From contig NZ_JATACI010000002.1 in NCBI RefSeq assembly GCF_037892195.1, positions 558,001 through 622,000 on the forward strand: DNA of 64,000 nt, read 5' to 3'. A model generated the notes under the pieces. The model was not told the DNA's origin. It searched no databases and worked only from the letters and a program-made list of their open reading frames with translations. This document shows, piece by piece, positions 18,969 through 27,685 of the stretch. This DNA comes from Yoonia sp. GPGPB17 (lineage in GTDB: Bacteria; Pseudomonadota; Alphaproteobacteria; Rhodobacterales; Rhodobacteraceae). The translations under genes were made by a program, and so were the position numbers. The stretch's first letter is position 1. Every line of letters starts with the position of its first letter.

Positions 18969-19112
18969 TTAGCGCCAGAAGGCCATCCATTCGATCAATG
19001 TGGTCAGTTTACGCATCAGAAATACGGTGTTCGCCCAGTCATGCTGAACATAGTCATATGCAAAGAGCGCTGCGATGCAGACGCCGATGATAAGCGCAAG
19101 TTTATTGGTCAT
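18969..19112 (-). CDS. 47-residue membrane protein between the two GAPDH genes
   Basis: A small open frame with one hydrophobic helix (about residues 5-18, LALIIGVCIAALFAYDYV) and a second amphipathic stretch ending WMAFWR. It is not in a family I recognise. It lies 71 bases upstream of gap copy 1 and downstream of a terminator-like hairpin that ends gap copy 2. No strong ribosome-binding site is seen before its ATG. It could be a real small gene or chance; placement and membrane character favour real. Confidence 0.5.
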   Translation of the reverse strand: MTNKLALIIGVCIAALFAYDYVQHDWANTVFLMRKLTTLIEWMAFWR

Positions 19113-19145
19113 AACTATGGTCTACCGAGCGCTGCGGAAAATGGC

Positions 19146-19168
19146 AAAGCCCGCTTGCGCGGGCTTGT
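19146..19168 (-). terminator. Terminator-like hairpin after gap copy 2
   Basis: On the minus strand AAGCCCGC-GCAA-GCGGGCTT forms an 8-base stem followed by TTTGCCATTTT. It lies just past the gap copy 2 stop codon. Confidence 0.7.
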
Positions 19169-19193
19169 CAGGTTTTCCGCTTGGTACTTGGGG

Positions 19194-20197
19194 TTAGTGC
19201 AGGCGACCCATGGTCGCAGCAACGTCAGCCATACGCGCCGAGAAGCCCCACTCATTGTCGTACCATGCCAGCACACGCACGGTTTTGCCGCCGACGACTT
19301 TGGTTTGATCCGGTGCAAAAATCGAACTTTCGGTCGTGTGGTTGAAGTCGATGCTGACTTTGGCCTCGTCATCATAAGACATGACCATACCCATGTAACC
19401 TGCCGCGGCCTCTGCGACGATGGCGTTGACGTCGGCGACCGTCACGGACTTGCTTAAGCCTCAAAGGTCAGGTCGACAGCGCTGACATTCGGGGTCGGAA
19501 CCCGCATGGCGGTGCCGTCCAGTTTGCCAGCCAATTCCGGCAAGACTTCGCCGAGGGCTTTGGCGGCCCCGGTCGAGGTTGGGATCATCGCCATGGCGGC
19601 CGCACGTGCCCGGTAGAGGTCACTATGGCGCCGGTCCAACGTGGGCTGGTCGCCGGTGTAGCTATGGATCGTTGTCATAATGCCGCGTTCAATGCCAATC
19701 GCATCGTTCAGCACCTTGGCAAGCGGCGCAAGGCAGTTCGTTGTGCAGGACCCGTTCGAGATCATCCGCTCGTTCGCGATCAGGTCGCGGTGGTTCACGC
19801 CATAGACAACCGTGCGGTCAACGTTCTTGGCGGGGGCCGAAATCAGGACTTTCTTGGCACCGCGATTAAGGTGGACGTCCGATTTCTGACCATCGTTGAA
19901 TTTGCCGGTGCATTCCAACACCACATCAACGCCGTCCCAATCCAGTTCTTCGGGTTCATAGGTCGACATCACGTCAATCGGTCCGCGGCCCAGATCAAGT
20001 GCGTTGCCCTTGACCGTAACCGGACTGCCAAAGCGGCCATGCACGCTGTCATACTTCAACAAATGCGCGTTTGTCTCAATTGGCCCGGTGGCGTTGATCT
20101 TGACGACCTGTACGTCATTGCGGGCGGCCTCGGTGATATGTGCCAAAGTACAACGTCCGATGCGTCCGAACCCGTTGATCCCGATGGTGACTGTCAT
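19194..20197 (-). CDS. gap: Glyceraldehyde-3-phosphate dehydrogenase (copy 2, frameshifted)
   Basis: Second type I GAPDH, 333 residues when restored, the same as copy 1. It has [10 protein letters not shown], the catalytic [12 protein letters not shown] and [12 protein letters not shown]. At the cofactor position it reads KINATGPIETNAHLLKYDS: the aspartate of NAD enzymes is replaced by Ala, as in NADP-using GapB proteins, so it may be the gluconeogenic or NADP-linked isozyme (inference). The frame is broken at plus-strand 19452-19459 (GCTTAAGC), where an in-frame TAA appears; homology resumes at SKSVTVADVN. Removing 2 bases restores everything, so a sequence error is likely. Three operator-like sites lie upstream. 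Confidence 0.92.
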
Positions 20198-20287
20198 GAC
20201 TGCGGTCCTTTGGTACAGGTTCCAGTTGTTGCTTCGTATACGGGGGTATGCGGTAAGAGCCAAAGGAAAAAGCTTTGTAGCTCAGTA

Positions 20288-20353
20288 TGTTATCGTTAAC
20301 AAATGGTGTTAGCGATAACGAAATCACATGCCGGAGGAATGTTATCGCAAACA
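20288..20353. promoter_or_regulatory. Three LacI-type operator-like sites upstream of gap copy 2
   Basis: TGTTATCGTTAACA (20288-20301), TGTTAGCGATAACG (20307-20320) and TGTTATCGCAAACA (20340-20353) all fit TGTTAnCGnTAACA with zero to two mismatches. They are 91 to 156 bases before the start codon and upstream of a likely promoter (minus strand TTGGCT, 17 bases, TATACG). Confidence 0.6.
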
Positions 20354-20476
20354 GTTTTCAGCGCTGTCGAATCGATCTTTGCGTTTGCCGCAGGCCGCAA
20401 GCAAAGTACGGGCAGAGATGCGTGGGATCAGAAGCTGAAGCGAGATTGGCACGGTGTCGTTGACACATCAAAAACG

Positions 20477-21019
20477 CTACTCGAAACGGGCTTGCAGTTC
20501 TTGCAGGGTGAATGTCTGTGGGACGAAACCGGCCTCTTCGGGATCATCGTTGGGGTCTGACGTGATGCACATTGTGTTGCAAAGCTGCCGTGCGATTTGT
20601 GCGTCATAGTCCACAAGCCAAACGCGACCGGCTGGCGTGCCGATGTAGCCATCAATCCTGGCATCAAAATCACCCGTGACGTCATCAACTGACGGCACTT
20701 CATTGTCGTAGACGTCCGAGAATGAGCCATGTGTATGGTAAGAGGCCAGAACACTGTCGTTAGGTTCTGGCAAATCGCAATAATCCTCCCGTCCGGGAGC
20801 GGGGGCAGTAGCGGCCAGACCACCGGTCTCCGTCTCATAGATATAGCCGCAATATTCACGGCTTTCCGCGATTGAGGCAGGCTGAATGCCGTCAAGCACC
20901 CGCATGGCGAAAGCGTCGATATCACCAGTCTGCGCAATGATTGGGGGCTCTTCAGTGCAGCTGACCAGTGCGACAAGGCCAATGGCGGCCACGACGGTGC
21001 CGATTTTAAGATATGTCAT
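20477..21019 (-). CDS. DUF4329-type lipoprotein with HTHG motif
   Basis: A predicted 180-residue lipoprotein: short N-terminus, hydrophobic stretch, then lipobox LVSC. The mature part contains ASYHTHGSFS followed about 12 residues later by PSVDD, a pattern close to the H-x-H...S-x-x-D metal site of JAMM/MPN-type proteases, and known in DUF4329 proteins. The ATG at 21019 is preferred over 21034 because it has AAGG at suitable spacing and a cleaner signal peptide. It follows transketolase by 18 bases on the same strand and may be co-transcribed. Enzymatic activity is inference. Confidence 0.7.
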   Translation of the reverse strand: MTYLKIGTVVAAIGLVALVSCTEEPPIIAQTGDIDAFAMRVLDGIQPASIAESREYCGYIYETETGGLAATAPAPGREDYCDLPEPNDSVLASYHTHGSFSDVYDNEVPSVDDVTGDFDARIDGYIGTPAGRVWLVDYDAQIARQLCNTMCITSDPNDDPEEAGFVPQTFTLQELQARFE

Positions 21020-21037
21020 CGTCGTGGCCTTCATCTT

Positions 21038-23062
21038 TTACTTGATCAGTGATTTGACTTTGTCAGCGGTGTCTTGTGCTGTGATCCCGAACTCTTTGTA
21101 GAGTCGGTCCGCAGGGGCAGAGGCCCCAAAGCCATGCATGCCAACAAACCCGGATTTTTCGCGTTTGCCGCGTTCGCCAAACAGCCAGCGGTCCCAACCG
21201 AAGCGAATACCTGCTTCGATGGCGACGCGTACCGGACCGCCGGGCAGGACGCGCTTGCGGTAGGCTTCGTCTTGCTCTTCAAAGATTTCCCAGCAGGGCA
21301 TTGAGACGACACGCGTGCCGATGCCTTCGGCTTGCAGCAGGTCACGGGCTTCCATGGCGATGCTGACCTCCGAACCAGTGGCCATCAGGATCGCCTGACG
21401 TTTGCCTTCTGCATCAGCCAGAACATAGGCACCTTGGGCGACCATGTTCTTGTTCTTATGCTCGGTGCGCACGGTGGGCAGCCCCTGACGGGTCAGGGCA
21501 AGCACGCTTGGCGTTTTCTGCGACGTCAGTGCCAGTTCCCAAGCTTCTGCCGTCTCAACAGTATCGGCTGGCCGGAAGACGTTCATGTTTGGTGTCGCAC
21601 GCAGCATGGCGAGGTGTTCGACGGGCTGGTGTGTTGGCCCGTCTTCGCCAAGCCCGATGCTGTCATGGGTCATGACGTAGGTCGTGGGGATACCCATCAG
21701 GGCAGACAGGCGCATGGCACCGCGCGCATAATCGGTGAAGCACATGAAGGTGCCGCCGTAGGGGCGGGCGCCACCATGCAGCGCCATGCCGTTCATCGCA
21801 GCCGCCATCCCGTGTTCGCGCACACCGTAGTAGATGTAGCGCCCCTTGCGGGTATCAGGGTGGAACACGCCCATGTCTTTGGTCAGCGTGTTGTTGGACC
21901 CGGTCAGATCCGCCGAACCACCAATGGTTTCCTGCATGATCGGGTTGATGACTTCGAGCGTCATCTCGGATGATTTGCGGGTGGCGACCTTTGGTTTACC
22001 CTCGGTGATCTGCTTTTTCAGCGCACGGATTGTGGCCGACAGACGTTTGGGTGCTTCGCCGGCATAGGTCCGGTTAAATTCGGCCTGCTTGCTGGCGGAG
22101 AGTTTGTTGAAACGGTCCTGCCATTCCTGATGTGCCGCCGCACCTCGCGCGCCGATGGCCGCCCATTCTGCAAGGCACTCTGGGGAGACTTCAAAGTCGC
22201 CCATTGGCGCGCCATAAGCCTCTTTCGCGGCTTTCAATTGTTCGGCGTCGGTCAACGCGCCATGACCTTTGGAGGTATCCTGCGCGGCGTGACCCAGGGC
22301 GATATGGGTCTTGCAGGCGATCATGGACGGCTTTCCGGCCTTTTTTGCGGCGGTGATGGCCGCATCAATCGCCTCGGGGTCGTGGCCATCGATTTCCTGC
22401 ACATGCCAGCCAGAGGCTTTGAAGCGCATCGGCTGGTCGGTGATGTCGGCGATATCGACGGTGCCGTCGATGGTGATGTTGTTGTTGTCCCAGAACACGA
22501 TGAGGTTGGACAGTTTTTGCATACCAGCCAATGCAATGGCTTCCTGGCTGACGCCCTCCATCAGGCAGCCGTCACCCGCCATCACATAGGTGTGGTGATC
22601 AATGATCTTCTTGCCCCATGTGGCGCGCTGGATTTCTTCGGCAATGGCGAAACCGACAGAGTTGGCAATGCCTTGGCCCAAAGGACCGGTGGTGGTTTCG
22701 ATCCCGCGTGCATGGCCGAACTCAGGATGGCCTGCCGTGCGTGCGCCCCATTGGCGGAAATCCTTGATCTGCTCGAGTGGCATATCTTCGTAACCCGTCA
22801 GATACATCAGCGCGTAGAGCAACATGGAACCGTGGCCAGCAGACAGAATGAACCGGTCGCGGTCGGGCCAGTGTGGGGCCTTGGGATCAAAGTTGAGGTG
22901 CTTTTCAAACAGAACCGTCGCCACATCGGCCATGCCCATCGGCATGCCAGAATGGCCAGAGTTGGCAGCGGCCACCGCATCCAGTGTCAAAGTGCGGATG
23001 GCTGTCGCTTTCATCCAATGGTCAGGGTGGGCGTTCCGCAGTGCTGCAATATCCAAGGTCAT
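21038..23062 (-). CDS. tkt: Transketolase
   Basis: Thiamine-diphosphate enzyme of the pentose phosphate (and Calvin) pathway; 674 residues, full length. TPP/Mg motif GDGCLMEG...[10 protein letters not shown] near residues 155-190, the N-terminal HSGMPMG, and in the pyrimidine-binding half [14 protein letters not shown] and [17 protein letters not shown]. It lies upstream of the DUF4329 lipoprotein gene and, with the GAPDH genes, forms a central carbon cluster on the minus strand. Confidence 0.97.
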   Translation of the reverse strand: MTLDIAALRNAHPDHWMKATAIRTLTLDAVAAANSGHSGMPMGMADVATVLFEKHLNFDPKAPHWPDRDRFILSAGHGSMLLYALMYLTGYEDMPLEQIKDFRQWGARTAGHPEFGHARGIETTTGPLGQGIANSVGFAIAEEIQRATWGKKIIDHHTYVMAGDGCLMEGVSQEAIALAGMQKLSNLIVFWDNNNITIDGTVDIADITDQPMRFKASGWHVQEIDGHDPEAIDAAITAAKKAGKPSMIACKTHIALGHAAQDTSKGHGALTDAEQLKAAKEAYGAPMGDFEVSPECLAEWAAIGARGAAAHQEWQDRFNKLSASKQAEFNRTYAGEAPKRLSATIRALKKQITEGKPKVATRKSSEMTLEVINPIMQETIGGSADLTGSNNTLTKDMGVFHPDTRKGRYIYYGVREHGMAAAMNGMALHGGARPYGGTFMCFTDYARGAMRLSALMGIPTTYVMTHDSIGLGEDGPTHQPVEHLAMLRATPNMNVFRPADTVETAEAWELALTSQKTPSVLALTRQGLPTVRTEHKNKNMVAQGAYVLADAEGKRQAILMATGSEVSIAMEARDLLQAEGIGTRVVSMPCWEIFEEQDEAYRKRVLPGGPVRVAIEAGIRFGWDRWLFGERGKREKSGFVGMHGFGASAPADRLYKEFGITAQDTADKVKSLIK

Positions 23063-23111
23063 CAGGTCCTATTTACGAAAGGTGAATAACGGGCGTGGGA
23101 GCGTCATAACA

Positions 23112-23168
23112 GGCAGGCCCCCAAGATCAAGCATGACAGCTAAGTTACTCATATTCTTGGGGCCTGCC
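23112..23168. repeat. Long inverted repeat between tkt and the coiled-coil gene
   Basis: GGCAGGCCCCCAAGA (from 23112) and TCTTGGGGCCTGCC (to 23168) pair over 14 bases with one bulge across a 25-30 base loop. There is no T-run on either strand. It lies in the divergent 256-base gap and may be a structured leader or protein-binding site. Confidence 0.55.
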
Positions 23169-23318
23169 GGTTTGCGAGCAGACGAATGATCGCTTACGCT
23201 TGGACGCAAGAGGCACGATTCGGCGCATTGCGCCCCGCAGGTGGGGCAAGAAAAACATGTGCGCTACAAAGGTTATGGCAAAGACGAGGGGATCCTCGCG
23301 CCACGAAAGGACGGGCGG

Positions 23319-23789
23319 ATGAGTGACATCAGTACATTGGAAAGCCGTATCACGGCGGCGCTGGACAGGATCAGGCAAGGATTGGAAACCTCCGGTGGGC
23401 AGGCCGCCGCCGACCCTGAATTGCAAGCGTCGCTTGATCAGGAGCGCGCGCAGAACGCCGAATTGGTCGAGCGGGTGCGCGTTTTGAAAGAGCGTCAGGA
23501 TACGCAGGTCGCAAACCTGACTTTGCGGGCGGAAACCCAAAGCAAGCACCTGATGAAGCTGGATGAGGAGTTGCAGCAATTGCGGGCCTCTAACGTCCAG
23601 TTGCGCGAAATGAATACCAGGTTGCGCGAGACGGTGACGGCGGGTTTGGCCCCGGAGTTGCACGATGCAGCGGTAACCACTGAAATGGAAGCACTGCATG
23701 TCCAGCGGTCCGCGGATGCTGCAGAGGTGGAAGCAATACTCGACGAGTTGAAACCCCTGATCGAGGAGGCATCCCATGCCGCAGGTTGA
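23319..23789 (+). CDS. Coiled-coil protein upstream of zapA
   Basis: A 156-residue, highly charged protein. A long coiled coil is predicted by eye from about residue 40 to 115 (heptad-like Leu/Ala spacing, LDEELQQLRASNVQLREMNTR). No catalytic motif is seen. The ATG at 23319 is chosen because the sequence becomes protein-like only there. Its 3' end overlaps zapA by 14 bases, so a role with ZapA at the division ring is plausible but inferred from position. Confidence 0.75.
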   Translation: MSDISTLESRITAALDRIRQGLETSGGQAAADPELQASLDQERAQNAELVERVRVLKERQDTQVANLTLRAETQSKHLMKLDEELQQLRASNVQLREMNTRLRETVTAGLAPELHDAAVTTEMEALHVQRSADAAEVEAILDELKPLIEEASHAAG

Positions 23790-24162
23790 GATTGAAATCG
23801 GAGGTCGGACCTTTGAAGTTGCCTGTCAGGAGGGCGAAGAGCATTTTTTGCATTCCGCCGCAACGATGTTAGATGCTGAAGCGGCCCATCTGGCCGATCA
23901 GATCGGGCGCGTACCAGAGGCCCGCATGCTGTTGATGGCGGGTCTGATGCTGGCCGATAAGACCGCAGGTCTGGAAGACCGGGTGCGCGAGCTAGAAGCG
24001 CAAGCTGCGAAGATGCGAGTGGATATGGAAACGTTGCAAGCCCAGCCCGCGCCGGAACCAGTGCGCGTGGAGGTGCCTGTGGTGCCTGCCACTGTCACGG
24101 ATGCATTAGCCGAGATCGCTGCACGTGCCGAGGCTTTGGCCGAGCAGGTCGAAACGCGCTAG
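23776..24162 (+). CDS. zapA: Cell division protein ZapA
   Basis: FtsZ-ring associated protein, 128 residues. The N-terminal ZapA head (VEIEIGGRTFEVACQEGEE) and ARMLLMAGLMLADK helix are clear; the C-terminus is a coiled coil with an Ala/Pro/Val linker. Translation is coupled with the upstream coiled-coil gene. No 6S RNA or ygfA gene follows, unlike in many relatives; grxD is convergent. Confidence 0.9.
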   Translation: MPQVEIEIGGRTFEVACQEGEEHFLHSAATMLDAEAAHLADQIGRVPEARMLLMAGLMLADKTAGLEDRVRELEAQAAKMRVDMETLQAQPAPEPVRVEVPVVPATVTDALAEIAARAEALAEQVETR

Positions 24163-24178
24163 CGGGCAATATGCCCGC
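24162..24178. terminator. Hairpin between zapA and grxD
   Basis: GCGGGCA-ATA-TGCCCGC is a perfect 7-base stem in the 25-base gap between two convergent genes. No T-run follows, so termination strength is uncertain. Confidence 0.5.
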
Positions 24179-24187
24179 CAACTGACT

Positions 24188-24547
24188 TTAGGCGTTCGCT
24201 TCGCGGATTTTGTCCGCAGCGTCTTTGTCGAAAGTCACACCACTCTCAGCAAAAAGCGTGTCCAACTCGCCCGACAATGTCATCTCGGTGATGATATCGC
24301 AGCCGCCGACAAACTCACCTTTGACGTAAAGCTGCGGGATGGTGGGCCAGTCAGAGTAATCCTTGATGCCTTGGCGGATGTCGTCGTCTGCCAGCACATT
24401 CACGTCGTTGAAGTCGACGCCCATGAAATTCAGGACACCGGCCACACGGGACGAGAAGCCACATTGCGGCATGCTCTTGGTGCCTTTCATAAAAAGGACA
24501 ACGTCATTGTTGGTGACGGTTTCTTTGATTTGGTCCTGGGCTGTCAT
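24188..24547 (-). CDS. grxD: Monothiol glutaredoxin (CGFS type)
   Basis: Glutaredoxin of the Grx4 class, used in Fe-S cluster carriage. 119 residues, with KGTKSMPQCGFSSRV (active-site CGFS), WPTIPQLYVKGEFVGGCDI for glutathione binding. It lies downstream of bolA and a small membrane protein on the same strand; BolA and CGFS glutaredoxins form a known heterocomplex, so the cluster is functionally coherent. Confidence 0.95.
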   Translation of the reverse strand: MTAQDQIKETVTNNDVVLFMKGTKSMPQCGFSSRVAGVLNFMGVDFNDVNVLADDDIRQGIKDYSDWPTIPQLYVKGEFVGGCDIITEMTLSGELDTLFAESGVTFDKDAADKIREANA

Positions 24548-24593
24548 TTTCTGTCTCCGATTTATTCAAACGTAGAAGGCTTAACGCTTCTCA

Positions 24594-24836
24594 TTATTTT
24601 GCTGGCCATTTGCGATCTGCGCGTGATCTCCATGCTAGGCGACGGTTTTCTGTTTCGGCTTTGTCAACGACCCTCATGTCGGTTGCTTCCATGCCGAGCT
24701 CTACCTCGTTCTTTGACCCATGATGATGCCTTGTTGGCCGATTGAGAAACCGTTGCAGTTTGCTCCAACCGACAATGACGGCGGAAATCACCGCTAAGAT
24801 ACCAACTGCGATAAAGAAATAGACCTCTGAAGCCAC
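24594..24836 (-). CDS. 80-residue membrane protein between bolA and grxD
   Basis: Hypothetical protein with one N-terminal transmembrane helix (about residues 5-24) and a polar, charged C-terminus containing RHHHG. The start is GTG, sharing one base with the bolA stop (TAGTG), so it is translationally coupled to bolA. No homologous family is recognised. Position between the two members of the BolA-Grx pair suggests a link to iron or Fe-S handling, but this is inference only. Confidence 0.6.
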   Translation of the reverse strand: MASEVYFFIAVGILAVISAVIVGWSKLQRFLNRPTRHHHGSKNEVELGMEATDMRVVDKAETENRRLAWRSRADRKWPAK

Positions 24837-25069
24837 TAGTCGGGGGCCTTTGTCGTTAACGCAAGCGCGTGAAGCTCGCCATTATTCCCATCCATTTTGC
24901 CTTTTAGCGCCGCGTTCACTGCGCGGTGCTGCTGGACGCGGTTTTTGCCACGAAAGCTCTCATCAATCACTTCCGCCGCATACTTCACGCCAGAACCTTC
25001 AATTCTGATTTTCGCGTCCGGGAAGGTCTCGCGTAGCAGTGTTTCGATTTCATGGGCGGTGATAGGCAT
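24836..25069 (-). CDS. BolA family protein
   Basis: A 77-residue BolA-type protein, the partner of CGFS glutaredoxins. It has the conserved FPDAKIRIEGSG core, the FRGKNRVQQHRAVNAAL motif whose histidine can bind the Fe-S cluster, and LHALALTT at the end. It is 98 bases downstream of purL on the same strand and overlaps the next gene by one base. Confidence 0.93.
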   Translation of the reverse strand: MPITAHEIETLLRETFPDAKIRIEGSGVKYAAEVIDESFRGKNRVQQHRAVNAALKGKMDGNNGELHALALTTKAPD

Positions 25070-25167
25070 CGGCGGTCCTTTTGCTCGGTTGCATCTAAAC
25101 TAGGGCCGCGGTTGCCGACGGACAAGTGGGGATAACTTGCGAGATAGTATTTGACGCATGACGTTGA

Positions 25168-27327
25168 TCAGGCGACGGCACTTGCGAAGGCGCTGCGGAA
25201 CGTCGCGGACAACTCTGAAAGCGGGGCGCTTTGGCTGCCGAAAGTGATTTGATCGCCGCCAACCTTCCCAACCGTCGTGAGTGTCACACCGACTTGGTTT
25301 GCGGCGATCATCAGTGCTTCGGCATGATCGAAGTTACAGCCAATCAGATAGCGTGCCTGATCTTCGCCGAAGAGGGTGGGTGTGTCTTCAATATCGAGGG
25401 CGACGCCAACGCCAGCAGCTTCGGCAAGCTCGAACGCCGCCAGAGCGAGCCCGCCATCGGCGAGATCGGTGCACGCTTTGATATGCGCGTGGTTGGCACG
25501 GATGAAATCGCCGTGTACCTTTTCTGCGGCCAGATCAACCGGTGGCGCATCACCCTCTGCACGGTCATAGACCTCTGCCAGCAGGGCGGATTGACCGAGG
25601 TGGCCGTTGGTTTCGCCTAAGAGCAAGAGGAGGTGCCCTTCGCGTATCTCGCCTGTGATCATGTGGTCGGGATTGTTGATTATGCCAACAGCACCAATCG
25701 TGGGTGTGGGCAGGATGCCCTTGCCGTCGGTTTCGTTATAAAGTGACACGTTGCCGGAGACGATGGGCATGTCGAGGGCGGCAACGGCTTCGCCGATCCC
25801 TTGGATCGCGCCGACGAATTGCCCCATGATGCGCGGCTTTTCAGGGTTGCCGAAGTTCATGTTGTCAGTTGTGGCCAGCGGGGTTGCACCAACGGCGGTG
25901 AGGTTGCGATAGGCCTCAGCCACCGCTTGCTTGCCGCCTTCGACCGGATTGGCTTTGACGTAGCGCGGAGTGACGTCGCTGGTGAAGGCCAGCGCCTTGT
26001 CGGTGCCATGCACGCGCACGATGCCCGCGCCTGCACCGGGCGCGCGGGCCGTGTCGCCCATGACCTGTTGGTCATATTGTTCATAGACCCACTGCTTGCC
26101 TGCATAATTGGGGCTGTTGATCAGCGCCCTCAGGCCGTCGATGGGGTGCACACCTGCGATCTCACCCAATGGGTCGGCGGTCGGTGTCGGCTCCCACGGG
26201 CGGTCGTATTCGGGCGCTGAGCCGGAGAGGGTGGCCAATGGTAGGTCGGCCATGACTTCGCCATCGTGTTCAACGAGGAAGCGGTCCTCAGCGATGGTTT
26301 CACCCACGATCGCAAAGTCGAGGTCCCATTTTTCGAAAACGGCACGCGCTTCGGCTTCGAGCTCTGGTTTGAGGACCATGAGCATGCGTTCCTGGCTTTC
26401 TGACAGCATCATCTCATAGGCGGTCATGTTCTCTTCGCGCTGGGGAACGGCGTTGAGGTTCAGCTTGACGCCAAGGCCACCTTTGTCGCCCATCTCTACA
26501 GCCGAACATGTCAGGCCAGCGGCCCCCATATCCTGGATCGAGATCACGGCACCTGTGGCCATCAGTTCCAGCGTCGCCTCCATCAGCCGCTTTTCGGTGA
26601 AAGGATCACCGACTTGCACGGTGGGGCGCTTTTCTTCAATCGTGTCGTCAAACTCGGCAGAGGCCATGGTGGCGCCGCCAACCCCATCGCGGCCTGTTTT
26701 GGCGCCGAGATAGACGACGGGCATGCCGATGCCAGAGGCGGCTGAGTAGAAGATTTTGTCGGCGTCTGCGAGACCAGCGGCGAACGCATTGACCAGACAA
26801 TTGCCGTTATATGCTGGATCAAACCGAACTTCGCCGCCGACAGTGGGTACACCGAAGCAGTTGCCGTAGCCACCAACACCAGCGACGACGCCGTTGACCA
26901 GTTGACGCGTCTTGGGGTGATCTGGTTCGCCAAATGAAAGCGAGTTCATCGCAGCAATAGGCCGCGCCCCCATCGTGAAGACATCGCGCAGGATGCCACC
27001 CACGCCGGTCGCTGCCCCTTGGTAGGGTTCGATATAGCTGGGGTGGTTGTGGCTCTCCATTTTGAATACGACCGCTTGACCGTCGCCAATATCGACAACG
27101 CCCGCGTTTTCACCGGGGCCGCAGATGACCTGCGGACCTTCGGTAGGCAGGGTACGCAGCCATTTCTTCGAAGACTTGTAAGAGCAGTGCTCATTCCACA
27201 TCGCCGAAAAGATGCCCAGTTCGGTAAAACTTGGCTCGCGTCCGATGATCTCAAGAATGCGCTGGTATTCGTCAGGCGAAAGCCCATGGGCTGCGATCAG
27301 GTCTTCGGTGATGGCTAGCTCTTGCAT
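25168..27327 (-). CDS. purL: Phosphoribosylformylglycinamidine synthase II
   Basis: Fourth step of purine synthesis (small-type PurL working with PurQ and PurS). 719 residues. Visible features: N-terminal [34 protein letters not shown] with the catalytic histidine, [16 protein letters not shown], and [18 protein letters not shown] near the C-terminus. The frame is intact over the whole length. purQ and purS are not in the window. A hairpin-plus-U-run sits 143 bases upstream (see candidate small RNA), so leader control is possible. Confidence 0.97.
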   Translation of the reverse strand: MQELAITEDLIAAHGLSPDEYQRILEIIGREPSFTELGIFSAMWNEHCSYKSSKKWLRTLPTEGPQVICGPGENAGVVDIGDGQAVVFKMESHNHPSYIEPYQGAATGVGGILRDVFTMGARPIAAMNSLSFGEPDHPKTRQLVNGVVAGVGGYGNCFGVPTVGGEVRFDPAYNGNCLVNAFAAGLADADKIFYSAASGIGMPVVYLGAKTGRDGVGGATMASAEFDDTIEEKRPTVQVGDPFTEKRLMEATLELMATGAVISIQDMGAAGLTCSAVEMGDKGGLGVKLNLNAVPQREENMTAYEMMLSESQERMLMVLKPELEAEARAVFEKWDLDFAIVGETIAEDRFLVEHDGEVMADLPLATLSGSAPEYDRPWEPTPTADPLGEIAGVHPIDGLRALINSPNYAGKQWVYEQYDQQVMGDTARAPGAGAGIVRVHGTDKALAFTSDVTPRYVKANPVEGGKQAVAEAYRNLTAVGATPLATTDNMNFGNPEKPRIMGQFVGAIQGIGEAVAALDMPIVSGNVSLYNETDGKGILPTPTIGAVGIINNPDHMITGEIREGHLLLLLGETNGHLGQSALLAEVYDRAEGDAPPVDLAAEKVHGDFIRANHAHIKACTDLADGGLALAAFELAEAAGVGVALDIEDTPTLFGEDQARYLIGCNFDHAEALMIAANQVGVTLTTVGKVGGDQITFGSQSAPLSELSATFRSAFASAVA

Positions 27328-27469
27328 CTTGTCCCCCGGGGCTTGAGTCGCGCGTGTTTTAAGGGGTTGCGCCTGAGAGGGAAAGGGAAGTGTCGATTTG
27401 TATGCGCAGATGCCTTACCGGGGTCACTTGATCGGGTATGGAAGGATATCGGACCGGGGATGCGACGGC

Positions 27470-27549
27470 AAAAAAAATGCCGGGCGCGAAGCCCGGCGTA
27501 GTCCAACAGGGAGGTGAAGATGATGAGCGCTTAAGCATCACCGCCTTCG
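27470..27549 (-). ncRNA. Candidate small RNA (or purL leader attenuator) ending in a strong terminator
   Basis: On the minus strand a promoter-like TTGAAT (plus 27579-27584), 17 bases, TATCTC (27556-27561) would start an RNA of about 80 bases. It ends in GCCGGGC-TTCGC-GCCCGGC followed by A and eight Ts (27470-27497), a textbook Rho-independent terminator. Just before it is TTCACCTCCCTG, complementary to a Shine-Dalgarno sequence, a feature of the CcsR/cuckoo small RNAs of Rhodobacterales. It could instead be an attenuator for purL. The rest of the 358-base gap (27328-27685) shows no gene. Confidence 0.45.
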
Positions 27550-27685
27550 AGAGTTGAGATAGGGTGCGTTTTTTGACCATTCAAGAAAAAATGGGGGTAA
27601 AACAGCGCAAAGCCGCTATGTGCTCTGTGCATAGCTGAGGGATCGGCAAGGGTGACCGCCAACTTCTGTCAATGGAATGAGGTGC

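Noticed and set aside
24163..24187. 6S RNA downstream of zapA
   Set aside because: Only 25 bases separate zapA and grxD, holding one short hairpin; there is no room for a 6S RNA.
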